In this document: piece by piece, positions 49,242-57,776 of the stretch
Numbering within the stretch: the stretch's first letter is position 1
How the letters are laid out: each line of letters opens with the position of its first letter
Assembly (NCBI RefSeq): GCF_900110225.1
Contig: NZ_FOCW01000003.1
Coordinates: forward strand, 1 to 64,000
Direction of reading: 5' to 3'
DNA from: Allobrachymonas denitrificans DSM 15123
Lineage (GTDB): Bacteria; Pseudomonadota; Gammaproteobacteria; Burkholderiales; Burkholderiaceae_C
DNA: 64,000 nt
Notes under the pieces: model-generated
What the model saw: only the letters and a program-made list of their open reading frames with translations
Databases searched by the model: none
What the model was told of the DNA's origin: nothing
Program-made: the position numbers and the translations under genes

Positions 49242-51335
49242 ATGTCTACATCCACTGAATTTGTGACCAGAGGTATTCTGAAATACTTGTCACAGAGTGC
49301 CATGTTCATGGGAGCCGCGTGCGTTGCCGTGGCCTTGCCCGTAGAGGCCAAGACGGAGCGCCAGGCGCCGGCCAAGGTCGTCGCCAAGCAGACCAGGACC
49401 AAGGCCACCCGTGATGACGCCGCCAAGGCCGCCGTGCTCAAGCGCGCAGCCAGCAAGGACAAGGCCGTGCTGCAGGTCAAGCACGTCAAGGGCCTGGCCA
49501 AGCCGATTAACGATGAGGAAGAGGCTGCTCCGCGTGGCAAGAAGCTGAAGCTGGCCAATGCCAAGGCTGGCCGCAACGCCAAGGCCGAAGCCGAAGAGGC
49601 GGCTCCTGCCGGTCGCAAGGGCAAGGCAGCCCAGCTTGCCAAGGCGCGTGATGAAGACGACAAGCGCAGCGCACGCAACAAGATTGCCGGCAAGATCAAG
49701 GGCGCCGCGGCTGACGAGGAAGCATTGGCGCCCAAGGGCCGCAAGCTGACCAAGGCGGAACGCATCAAGGCAGAGCGCCAGGCACGCCTGGACAAGGAAG
49801 AAACGGCACGCCAGCAGCGTATCGAATCCACGCGCGACAAGCGTCTGCAAGCCCAGCGCAAGGCCAGGGAAGAAGCCGCCGAACAGGCACGCCTGCAGCA
49901 GGTCGCCCGTGAAAAGCGCCAGCAGGAAATCGCCCGGCTCGAGCGCCAGCAGGAGCAGGCTCGCCAGCAGCGCATGGTTGCTGCCAGGGAAGCACGTGAG
50001 CGTGCCCTGGAAGAAGATCGTATCGCCACCCTGGTTGCCGAGCGTGGCGCCAGCGTGCGTGTGATGGAACCCGCAGCAGCGGCTGCGACTGCAGTGGCTA
50101 CCCAGGTGGCAGCAGCGCCGGCTCCGGTGAGCTATGTGCCCGCCACTCCGGCGGCAGCACCGATGACGACACCTGTTGCGGTCGCACGTGCAGCGGCTCC
50201 GGCTCCCGTGCGCACCAAGAACATGGTGAGCGCTTCGTCGCCGCTGGCTTCCTCGCTTATCGGCAGCCAGGTGGAACCGCAGCGTACCCGTCCCTATACC
50301 TATACGCCCAATCCCTCGTCGCCGGTGGCCGCAGCCATGATCGCGCCCGAGGCGCCGTCGCGTGCACCGGTCACCCGCAGCTATGTGGCCGAAAGCAGCT
50401 CGCCGGTAGCCGCTTCGCTGATTGCCACGGCCGCACCGACAGCTGTCACCCGCGTCGCAGCAGTTCCCGAGCGTTCCAACTTCGTGCGCGTGTCCGTTCC
50501 GGCCAACAACACGCTGGGCCAGATCCGTGGCATGAGCACGGCTGGCTCGCCGCTGGCCCTCAACTCTGCCGTTGCCCTGGTCATGGACCAGAACACCGGC
50601 GAAGTGCTGCTCAACAAGAACGGTGGCCAGGTGTCTCCCATTGCGTCCATCACCAAGCTGATGACGGCGCTGGTGACCATGGATGCCGCGCTGCCCATGG
50701 ACGAGCGCATTACCATCACCTACGACGATGTGGACCGCCTCAAGGGCAGCAGCTCGCGCCTGTCGGTGGGCAGCAGCTTCACCCGCCAGGAACTGCTGCA
50801 TCTGGCACTCATGTCCAGCGAAAACCGCGCTGCGCATGCACTGGGTCGTACCTATCCGGGTGGCATGCCGGCCTTTGTGCGCGCCATGAACATGCGCGCC
50901 ACCATGCTGGGCATGCGTGATACCAACTATGTGGAGCCAACCGGCCTCAACAGCGGCAATCAGTCCAGCGCACGCGATCTGGCCTTGCTCACCCGTGCCG
51001 CCTACAGCTATCCGCTGATCCGCAGCTACACCACGCATCCCGGCCAGTCCTTTGATGTGGCCGGCCAGACGCGCCGTTTCAACAACACCAACCGTCTGGT
51101 GCACAGCAACAACTGGAATATCGGCCTGCAGAAAACCGGCTACATTTCCGAAGCTGGCCGCTGCGTGGTGATGCAGAGCAATATCGATGGCCGCAACGTC
51201 ATCATCGTGCTGCTCGACTCCAACAACAGTTCGCTGCGCGTGCGTGATGCCGAGTCCATCCGCTACTGGGTGCAGAACAACCTGGGTCGCGGCAACAACC
51301 GTGGCTTCGGTGGCGTGGTGGCGCATGCGTACTGA
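49242..51335 (+). CDS. D-alanyl-D-alanine endopeptidase (PBP7-type) with long charged N-terminal region
   Basis: A 697-aa secreted penicillin-binding-protein-type peptidase that would cut D-Ala-DAP cross-links. A signal peptide lies near the start (MFMGAACVAVALPVEA, cleavage near residue 36). Residues about 40-265 are Lys/Ala/Glu/Arg-rich, with long coiled coils (RLQARLDKEETARQQR-like). About 270-425 is Ala/Pro/Ser-rich with four related SSPxAxxxI units (for example SSPLASSLIGS, SSPVAAAMIAP, SSPVAASLIAT). The catalytic domain starts near 430: SxxK in SPIASITKLMTAL, SxN in SSENRAAH, and KTG in LQKTGYISEAG. Typical PBP7 has about 310 aa, so the N-terminal 400 residues are an extension. Confidence 0.88.
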   Translation: MSTSTEFVTRGILKYLSQSAMFMGAACVAVALPVEAKTERQAPAKVVAKQTRTKATRDDAAKAAVLKRAASKDKAVLQVKHVKGLAKPINDEEEAAPRGKKLKLANAKAGRNAKAEAEEAAPAGRKGKAAQLAKARDEDDKRSARNKIAGKIKGAAADEEALAPKGRKLTKAERIKAERQARLDKEETARQQRIESTRDKRLQAQRKAREEAAEQARLQQVAREKRQQEIARLERQQEQARQQRMVAAREARERALEEDRIATLVAERGASVRVMEPAAAAATAVATQVAAAPAPVSYVPATPAAAPMTTPVAVARAAAPAPVRTKNMVSASSPLASSLIGSQVEPQRTRPYTYTPNPSSPVAAAMIAPEAPSRAPVTRSYVAESSSPVAASLIATAAPTAVTRVAAVPERSNFVRVSVPANNTLGQIRGMSTAGSPLALNSAVALVMDQNTGEVLLNKNGGQVSPIASITKLMTALVTMDAALPMDERITITYDDVDRLKGSSSRLSVGSSFTRQELLHLALMSSENRAAHALGRTYPGGMPAFVRAMNMRATMLGMRDTNYVEPTGLNSGNQSSARDLALLTRAAYSYPLIRSYTTHPGQSFDVAGQTRRFNNTNRLVHSNNWNIGLQKTGYISEAGRCVVMQSNIDGRNVIIVLLDSNNSSLRVRDAESIRYWVQNNLGRGNNRGFGGVVAHAY

Positions 51336-51354
51336 GCGCGCGCTGCTCACCAAA

Positions 51355-51381
51355 AAGAACGGGCCACGAGGCCCGTTTTTC
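51355..51381 (+). terminator. Intrinsic terminator after the PBP7-like gene
   Basis: ACGGGCC (51359-51365), ACGA loop, GGCCCGT (51370-51376) and TTTTC. An upstream A-tract makes it potentially bidirectional for the convergent IclR gene. Confidence 0.8.
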
Positions 51382-51455
51382 ATGCTTGTTCCGGTCCGCT
51401 AGTCACGCACCGACGCTGCATCCCATACACCGGCGAGTTCATCGCGCGCAAATGT

Positions 51456-52268
51456 TCAGCGTCCCAGTGGCCCTTTGCCGCGATAACCGATCGCCGTTGA
51501 AATCTGGCTGGCGGCATCGCGCAGCTTCTCGGTCCAGCTCTCGTCGATGCGGTGCGCAGGCGCGGAAATCGAGAGGCCAGCGATCATGGTGCCCTGGTCG
51601 TTGTAGATGCCGGCTGCCATGCAGCGTACCCCGAGCTCCAGTTCCTCGTTGTCGCGTGCCACGCCGGACTGGCGTACATGGTTCAGTTCACGCTCGAGCT
51701 GGGGCAGTTGCGTGATGCTGTTGCGCGTATTGCCCTGCAGGCCGGTGCGCGTTGCGTAAGCGCGCACTTTCTGCGGATCGTCCATCGACAGGAACAGCTT
51801 GCCGGTGGAGGTCAGGTGCAGCGGCGCGTGCCCGCCAATGGCGCGCACCACCTGCATGCCGGAGCGCTCGCTGTTGAAGGCGCGCTCGATGTACACGATC
51901 TCGTCGCCCTGACGCACGCTGAGGTTGATGGGTTGCTGGATCTGGCGGTGCAGTTCGCGCATCACGCTCACGGCCGCGTCGCGCACACTCAGGCGCGCCT
52001 TGACCAGATTGCCCAGTTCCAGAAAGCGCATGCCCAGCCGGTAGCTGCCGGTGTCGGGACGCTCGACGAAGCGGCCGATGACCAGATCGTTCAGGATGCG
52101 GTGCGTGGTGCTGGGGTGCAGACCCGCCTTTTCGCTGATTTCCTTCAGGCTGAGGGGCTCATCGCGGGAGGCGAGGATGTCGAGCAGCGCAAACATGCGT
52201 TGCAGTACCTGGACACTGATGGCGTCATACGCCGGGTCGGGTACATGGAGGGAAGAGGAGTCGGACAT
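51456..52268 (-). CDS. IclR-family transcriptional regulator
   Basis: A 270-aa regulator. The N-terminal winged helix is VQVLQRMFALLDILASRDEPLSLKEIS... AGLHPSTTHRILNDLV; the C-terminal GAF-like effector domain has INLSVRQGDEIVYIERAF and the CMAAGIYNDQGTMIAGLSISAPAHRI block. ATG 52268 starts the family-typical frame. No adjacent catabolic operon on this side identifies its target. It may regulate a distant locus; a link to the phenol island 2.5 kb away is possible but unsupported. Confidence 0.88.
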   Translation of the reverse strand: MSDSSSLHVPDPAYDAISVQVLQRMFALLDILASRDEPLSLKEISEKAGLHPSTTHRILNDLVIGRFVERPDTGSYRLGMRFLELGNLVKARLSVRDAAVSVMRELHRQIQQPINLSVRQGDEIVYIERAFNSERSGMQVVRAIGGHAPLHLTSTGKLFLSMDDPQKVRAYATRTGLQGNTRNSITQLPQLERELNHVRQSGVARDNEELELGVRCMAAGIYNDQGTMIAGLSISAPAHRIDESWTEKLRDAASQISTAIGYRGKGPLGR

Positions 52269-52419
52269 GATTTTTACTTCACTGCTTCCGTTTTCTTGAA
52301 AGCAGTTCAATTCTACTATGTGAAATCATGTCCTGCAGCGTTTGCTGTGGCGCGCGAGTGGCAGGGTGGATGGATGCCCGTCCCGTTTCTGCGGAAGGTG
52401 CATCCGGTTTGCACGCCGA

Positions 52420-53160
52420 TCAGGCGTGGGGTGTTTCGGCGCACCGGACCCAGCGGTCGCCCTGCAGGATCTCGTAGGGGCGAAAGCGGGTCTTGTAGTG
52501 CATCTTGCTGCTCTCCGCGATCCAGTAGCCCAGATACACATGGCGGCGGCCGGTCTGCCGGGCAAAGGCGATCTGCCACAGGACGGCAAAGGTGCCGTAG
52601 GCAGCACCGGCATCGCCCGCGTAGAAGGTGTAGACGGCCGACAGGGCGTCGGGCAGCACGTCTAACAGGGCCACCATCTTGAGGACATCGCCTTCCCGGA
52701 ATTCCACCAGCATTGCATCGACCGGGCTCTGCAGGATGAAGCTGCGGTAGTCCTCGGGATCATCCTTGTCCATGCCGCAGCCGGCGTGACGGGCGAGCTG
52801 GTAATCGCGGTAGAGCGCGTAATGACCCGGATATTCCTCGAGCGGCAAGACGCGTACGGAAAGCCCTTCATGCTGGCGCCAGGCCCGGCGCTGGCTGCGA
52901 TTGGGGCTGAAATTGTCCACGGGAATCCGCAGCGGAACGCAGGCGCGGCAGTTGTCGCACCAGGGGCGATAGGTGGTGCTGCCGCTGCGGCGAAAGCCCT
53001 TGGCGATGAGTTGCGCGTAGATGCCGGTATCGACTACGTCCAGCGGCACGACCACCTGCGAGCGGGCGGTCTGCTCGGGCAGGTAGCTGCAGGGATAGGA
53101 GGCGGTGGCGTACAGCTGAAGCACGCGTTCCGGCAGGGGCGGGCGACGCAGGTCGGACAT
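52420..53160 (-). CDS. bpt: Leucyl/arginyl-type protein transferase Bpt
   Basis: N-end-rule transferase that adds Leu (or Arg) to amino-terminal Asp/Glu and marks proteins for ClpAP. It is 246 aa. [15 protein letters not shown] (N-terminal Cys-containing motif), [26 protein letters not shown] and the C-terminal [24 protein letters not shown] are family hallmarks. ATG 53160. Its usual partner aat lies 1.3 kb away on the same strand, separated by ung and a GNAT gene on the other strand. Confidence 0.95.
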   Translation of the reverse strand: MSDLRRPPLPERVLQLYATASYPCSYLPEQTARSQVVVPLDVVDTGIYAQLIAKGFRRSGSTTYRPWCDNCRACVPLRIPVDNFSPNRSQRRAWRQHEGLSVRVLPLEEYPGHYALYRDYQLARHAGCGMDKDDPEDYRSFILQSPVDAMLVEFREGDVLKMVALLDVLPDALSAVYTFYAGDAGAAYGTFAVLWQIAFARQTGRRHVYLGYWIAESSKMHYKTRFRPYEILQGDRWVRCAETPHA

Positions 53161-53221
53161 GGCGCCTATGGTAGCGCAAGGTGTGCCTGCGGGCTGTTTC
53201 AGCCTGTTCCGGCGCTATATC

Positions 53222-53926
53222 ATGCGGGATATGGAACATCTGATCACGTCACCCGCAGAAACCGCCTTGCACACCTGGCACGAGGCCATTGGTGCCGAGA
53301 AGCAGCAGCCGTATTTTCAGCAGCTCTGGCAACGCGTGAAGCAGGCGCGCACCGAAGGGCAGACGATCTATCCGCCCGCCAGCGACGTTTTCAGCGCTTT
53401 TACCGCCACCGAATTCGATCAGGTCCGCGTGGTCATTCTCGGCCAGGATCCCTACCACAACGTCGGGCAGGCGCATGGGCTGGCATTTTCCGTGCGGCCG
53501 GAGGTGGATATTCCGCCGTCCCTGCAGAATATCTACAAGGAACTGGCAGAGGACATTCCCGGCTTCGTGATTCCCGGCCATGGCTATCTGCAGCACTGGG
53601 CCGAGCAGGGCGTGCTCCTGCTCAATGCCGTGCTGACGGTGCGCGCCGGCCAGGCGCACTCGCATGCCAACTGGGGCTGGGAAACATTCACCGATCGCGT
53701 GGTGCGGCAGCTCAACGAGCACCGGCAGGGGCTGGTGTTCATGCTGTGGGGCAGCCACGCACAGAAAAAGGGCGCTTTCATCGACCGCAAGCGCCACCTG
53801 GTTTTGCAGGCACCGCATCCGTCGCCGCTTTCAGCGTATCGCGGTTTTTTCGGATGCCGCCATTTTTCCCGCGCCAACGCCTGGTTGCAGCAACAGGGCC
53901 TGGCGCCTATTGACTGGCAGGTATAG
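53222..53926 (+). CDS. ung: Uracil-DNA glycosylase
   Basis: Removes uracil from DNA in base-excision repair. It is 234 aa from ATG 53222; ATG 53231 is an alternative. The water-activating motif is [22 protein letters not shown], the uracil-binding Asn lies in LLLNAVLTV, and the leucine-loop [20 protein letters not shown] carries the catalytic His. Divergent from bpt with 61 bp between starts. It is followed 4 bp later by the GNAT gene, so the two are co-transcribed. Confidence 0.97.
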   Translation: MRDMEHLITSPAETALHTWHEAIGAEKQQPYFQQLWQRVKQARTEGQTIYPPASDVFSAFTATEFDQVRVVILGQDPYHNVGQAHGLAFSVRPEVDIPPSLQNIYKELAEDIPGFVIPGHGYLQHWAEQGVLLLNAVLTVRAGQAHSHANWGWETFTDRVVRQLNEHRQGLVFMLWGSHAQKKGAFIDRKRHLVLQAPHPSPLSAYRGFFGCRHFSRANAWLQQQGLAPIDWQV

Positions 53927-53930
53927 AACC

Positions 53931-54413
53931 ATGGAGACAAAACCCCACATCCGCATTCGCAAGGCCTCCGAGCAGGACATTCCGGCCCTGACCGAAATGG
54001 CATCCAAGCTTCTGCAGGAAATCCAGCTGGCCACACACGACCTGGATTTCGATGTCGAACCCCTGCCGGTGCGCCGCCACCTGGAAGACCTGCTGGAGCG
54101 GGGCAGCTACCGCGTGCTGGTGGCAGATTCCGGCAGCGAGCAGATCGGGTTTGCCGGCCTGTTCGAAGGGCATGCGCTGTATGCGGGCGGGGCGCTGGGC
54201 ACCATCACCGAACTGTTCGTGAAGCCGCAATGGCGCGAGAAAGGCGTGGGGCGGCAGCTGTTGGCCGGCATTTTCGAGCTGGCGCGCCGCCAGGGCTGGC
54301 GCCGAGTGGAAGTGACCACGCCGCCGCTGCCGGAGTTCGAGCGCATCATGCACTTCTACCAGTGCGAGGGCTTTGCCGTCACCGGCGGTCGCAAGCTGCG
54401 GCGCCTGATGTGA
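53931..54413 (+). CDS. GNAT-family N-acetyltransferase
   Basis: A 160-aa acetyltransferase. IRIRKASEQDIPALTEMASKLL start and the acetyl-CoA-binding motif A LFVKPQWREKGVGRQLLAGIFELA (Q/RxxGxG/A) are clear. Substrate unknown. It begins 4 bp after the ung stop and ends 3 bp before the convergent aat stop. The close spacing suggests joint transfer of ung-GNAT into the bpt-aat pair. Confidence 0.88.
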   Translation: METKPHIRIRKASEQDIPALTEMASKLLQEIQLATHDLDFDVEPLPVRRHLEDLLERGSYRVLVADSGSEQIGFAGLFEGHALYAGGALGTITELFVKPQWREKGVGRQLLAGIFELARRQGWRRVEVTTPPLPEFERIMHFYQCEGFAVTGGRKLRRLM

Positions 54414-54416
54414 GAT

Positions 54417-55160
54417 TCAGAGGATTCCTTTCCATGACTCGGGGCTGAAGCTCCAGTTCATGGAGGGGAGGACTTGCGTGCGGGCGATGGATTCCGCAAA
54501 CGCCGTCCGTGGAATGGCACTGGCGCCCAGACTGGCCAGATGGGAGGTTTCCTGCTGGCAGTCGATCATCTCCACGCCATGGGCGCGACACAGCGCCACC
54601 AGTGCAGCCAGTGCAGTCTTGGAGGCATCCGGTACCCGTGTGAACATGCTTTCACCGTAAACCGCTCTGCCCAGGGCAACGCAATACAGGCCGCCGGCAA
54701 GCTCGCCATGGATCCAGGTTTCCACGCTGTGCGCCAGACCGCGCTGATGTAGTTCTGTGTAGGCTTGCCGGACGTCGTCCGTGATCCAGGTGCCTGCCTG
54801 ATGCGTGCGTGGGCCTGCGCAGGCTGCCATGACTTCCCCGAAGCTGGTGTCGATGCGGATTTCGCACTGCGGTGACGCGGCAAAACGCTGCAGGGACTTG
54901 CGCAACGACTTGTGCAGCCGGAAGTTTTCCGGGCGCAGCACCATGCGCGGGTCGGTACTCCACCAGAGGATGGGCTGGTTGTCGCTGTACCAGGGGAAGA
55001 TGCCCTGGCTGTAGGCCTGCTCCAGCGTGTCGGCATCCAGCACCCCTCCGGCTGCCAGCAGGCCGGGCCAGGGGGTGTCGTCCTGCAGGGCCTGATCCAG
55101 AGGCGGGAAGGATTGGTGCGGCTCCAGCCAGGGGAGGGTGGTCTTGGGGTGGTAGGTCAT
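54417..55160 (-). CDS. aat: Leucyl/phenylalanyl-tRNA-protein transferase Aat
   Basis: N-end-rule enzyme that adds Leu or Phe to amino-terminal Lys/Arg. It is 247 aa. GLLAAGGVLDADTLEQAYSQGIFPWYSDNQPILWWSTDPRM, FGEVMAACAG, ETWIHGELAGGLYCVALGRAVYGESMFTRVPDASK and DCQQETSHLASLGA match. ATG 55160 starts the frame with MTYHPKTTLPWLEPH. It is 3 bp from the convergent GNAT stop. Complements bpt in the same pathway. Confidence 0.97.
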   Translation of the reverse strand: MTYHPKTTLPWLEPHQSFPPLDQALQDDTPWPGLLAAGGVLDADTLEQAYSQGIFPWYSDNQPILWWSTDPRMVLRPENFRLHKSLRKSLQRFAASPQCEIRIDTSFGEVMAACAGPRTHQAGTWITDDVRQAYTELHQRGLAHSVETWIHGELAGGLYCVALGRAVYGESMFTRVPDASKTALAALVALCRAHGVEMIDCQQETSHLASLGASAIPRTAFAESIARTQVLPSMNWSFSPESWKGIL

Positions 55161-55284
55161 GGGAAAGGGCTTGGACCTTGGGGGTGCACCCCGGTGTCGT
55201 CATCTCATATGCTATCCATTTGAAGGAGCGAAGTATTCCGGGTCAATAGGGATAACCGGGCTTTCTCCAAGGAGAAGGAGAGGA

Positions 55285-55659
55285 ATGGGTCGCATGATGT
55301 CGGCATTGGCGGCATCGCTGCTGCTTCTGTTGGGAACAGATGCCGCTGCGCACGGAGGCGGGTTGAACGCCGATGGCTGTCACCACAATCGCAAGACGGG
55401 TGATTATCACTGTCATCGGGGTGGCGGACAATCCAGCCAGTCGGCGAACCGGGCCAGTGGTTTTACGGGTAGCAGCAACCGTGTGCAGCGCTTCATGGCT
55501 GATCCGGGGGCGCGCAAGCCGGCAGCCAGAAGCGGCGGCGCAGCGTATTTCCCCAATTGTGCCGCGGCGAGGGCCGCAGGTGCGGCACCCATTCGTGCTG
55601 GCGAACCTGGCTATGCCCGGCGCCTGGACCGGGATGGGGATGGCGTGGCGTGTGAGTGA
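55285..55659 (+). CDS. Secreted Excalibur-domain protein with YHYH-like motif
   Basis: A 124-aa protein with signal peptide (MMSALAASLLLLLGTDAAAHG). Mature part: GGGLNADGCHHNRKTGDYHC, a His/Cys-rich motif common near Excalibur proteins, then a Ser/Arg linker, and the C-terminal Excalibur EF-hand-like domain YFPNCAAARAAGAAP...DRDGDGVACE. Excalibur binds calcium and is found in surface proteins and nucleases; here no catalytic domain is attached. ATG 55285 after AGGAGAAGGAGAGGA, an unusually strong ribosome-binding site. It is divergent from aat. Confidence 0.85.
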   Translation: MGRMMSALAASLLLLLGTDAAAHGGGLNADGCHHNRKTGDYHCHRGGGQSSQSANRASGFTGSSNRVQRFMADPGARKPAARSGGAAYFPNCAAARAAGAAPIRAGEPGYARRLDRDGDGVACE

Positions 55660-55670
55660 GGGTTGGAGGG

Positions 55671-57653
55671 TCAGCGGCTCGCTGTGCGGTAGAACTCCAC
55701 CGGCACCTCGACCAGTTCCCGCTCGCCGGCGGGCACCACCCCACGTCGCTTGATATGCGGCTGCAGCTTGCCCATCACGTGCATCTCGCAGGGCTTGCAG
55801 TCGAACTTGAGGGTGTAGGTCTGGTCACCATGCGTGATGGTGAGCGGCTCCGCACGCACCTGGCCCTGCACACCTTTCACGCCCTTGGCCTGCTTGGGGC
55901 ACAGGCTGAGGGAGTAGCGCACGCAGTGCTTGGTGATCATCAGCGGCACTTCGTTCTCTTCCTCGTGCGATTCATAGGCGGCGGCAATTACCTGCACGCC
56001 GTGTTTGGCATAGAAGTCGCGTGCCTTGTGGTTGAACACGTTGGCGAGGTAGGTGAGGGTGTCTTCCGGATAGGGCGCGGGCGGCTCGACGGGCGTGGCA
56101 CGCTGCGGGCGCTTCCAGCCCTTCAGGCGAGCGGAATCCAGCGCCTCCACCGCCTGGCGGCGCAGGGCGTTCACCTGTGAGGCGGGAATGAACCAGGGCT
56201 GGGCGGTGGCGATATCCGGGTGCTCGACTTCGTAAATGGTCGTGCCGAGCTTGCCCAGGTTGTCGCGCAGTGCCTGTTCGCCCTTGGTGGCATCCCGTGC
56301 AGGCGCCTTGTCGCAGGCCAGTCGTGCCGTGGCAGTGAAGCCGTCGGCATCGTTCAGCACCAGCTGCACGCCCTCCGCAGTGTCTTCCAGCCGCAACCAT
56401 AGCCCGATGCGGCGCTCTGCGCTCGGACGCTCGAGCGAACGCACCCATTCCATGTCGCGGTTGCGGTTCACCACGGTATCGCGGCGTAGATCCTTGAAGC
56501 CGGCAACCGGATCCTTGGGAAACACGCGCCACTGGCCCGGCTTGCCCAGGCTCTCGGCGCGATTGATCTGCAGGCCCAGCAGATTGTTGTGCAAGTCGAA
56601 GTAGCAGAGGCCGTCGCCGTTGTGCAGCTCGGTGGCATGGTCGTCCGTCATCAGGTCGACGCTGTTGCTGTTCACCTGCAGCACGTAGCCGATGGGCTGG
56701 CCGGGGTTCTTCGGGCTGTCGAAGGCGCCGATGTCCTGCTGGCGGCCGTGCGTGAAGTAGTCGGTGCTGCCGCGGTTGAAGTTCTGGCGTGGATCGGGCG
56801 CAAAGCTGAAACGCGTGCGGCCGCTGCTGCCTAGAGCCAGTTCGGGGCGCTGCTCCAGCAGTTCATCCAGCAGCTTGCGGTAATGGGCAGTAATGTTCTT
56901 CACATAGCCCATATCCTTGTAGCGGCCCTCGATCTTGAAGCTGCGCACACCGGCGTCCACCAGCGCCGCCAGGTTGGCGCTCTGGTCGTTGTCCTTCATC
57001 GACAGCACGTGCTTGTCGTGCGCCACGATGCGGTTCTGGCTGTCCGTCACCTGCCAGGGCAGGCGGCAGGCCTGGCTGCAGTCGCCACGGTTGGCGCTGC
57101 GGCCGGTGCTGGCATGGCTGATATAGCACTGGCCGCTGTAGGCCACGCACAGGGCGCCGTGCACAAAGTATTCGAGGATGGTTTCCGGCCGCGTGGCGGC
57201 GCGGATGGCGGCAATCTGTTCCAGATCCAGTTCGCGCGCCAGCACGATCTGGCTGAAGCCGGCATCCTGCAGAAAGCGCGCCTTCTCCGGCGTGCGGATG
57301 TCCGCCTGCGTGCTGGCATGCAGCTGGATTGGCGGCAGGTCCACTTCCAGCAGGCCCATGTCCTGGATGATGACGGCATCCACGCCGGCGTCGTACAGCT
57401 CCCAGATCTGCTTGCGCACGGGCTCCAGCTCGTCGTCGCGCAGGATGGTGTTCTGCGTGACGAAGATGCGTGCATGGTAGCGGTGTGCGTGCTGCACCAG
57501 GCGCGCAATGTCCTGCACGCTGTTGGCGGCGTTCACGCGCGCGCCAAAGGCCGGGCCGCCGATGTAGACGGCATCGGCGCCATGGTTGATGGCTTCGATG
57601 CCGATATCGGCGTCACGGGCGGGGCTGAGCAGTTCGAGCTGGTGCGGGAGCAT
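55671..57653 (-). CDS. rlhA: U32-family protein RlhA (23S rRNA C2501 hydroxylation)
   Basis: A 660-aa U32 'peptidase' family protein. It matches E. coli RlhA (YdcP, about 653 aa), which with prephenate-derived input makes 5-hydroxycytidine at 23S C2501. LSPARDADIGIEAINHGADAV, HASTQADIRTPEKARFL, and the Fe-S cysteine motif YSGQCYISHASTGRSANRGDCSQACRLP (CX~14CXXXC) are present; later Cys pairs KHCVRYSLSLCP and FDCKPCEMHV follow. ATG 57653 is chosen instead of 57710. Domain order resembles RlhA throughout, not the shorter TrhP/YegQ. Confidence 0.9.
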   Translation of the reverse strand: MLPHQLELLSPARDADIGIEAINHGADAVYIGGPAFGARVNAANSVQDIARLVQHAHRYHARIFVTQNTILRDDELEPVRKQIWELYDAGVDAVIIQDMGLLEVDLPPIQLHASTQADIRTPEKARFLQDAGFSQIVLARELDLEQIAAIRAATRPETILEYFVHGALCVAYSGQCYISHASTGRSANRGDCSQACRLPWQVTDSQNRIVAHDKHVLSMKDNDQSANLAALVDAGVRSFKIEGRYKDMGYVKNITAHYRKLLDELLEQRPELALGSSGRTRFSFAPDPRQNFNRGSTDYFTHGRQQDIGAFDSPKNPGQPIGYVLQVNSNSVDLMTDDHATELHNGDGLCYFDLHNNLLGLQINRAESLGKPGQWRVFPKDPVAGFKDLRRDTVVNRNRDMEWVRSLERPSAERRIGLWLRLEDTAEGVQLVLNDADGFTATARLACDKAPARDATKGEQALRDNLGKLGTTIYEVEHPDIATAQPWFIPASQVNALRRQAVEALDSARLKGWKRPQRATPVEPPAPYPEDTLTYLANVFNHKARDFYAKHGVQVIAAAYESHEEENEVPLMITKHCVRYSLSLCPKQAKGVKGVQGQVRAEPLTITHGDQTYTLKFDCKPCEMHVMGKLQPHIKRRGVVPAGERELVEVPVEFYRTASR

Positions 57654-57776
57654 GGCAAATCGGCACGCCAGCAAGGGCGTGCGGCAAAAACAGAAAGGGC
57701 GAAGCGCCAATGGTAGCGATTCGCCCGGAAAAACGATAGCACTCGGGCTTTGGTCCGGTGCTTCGTCAGGGAGATC

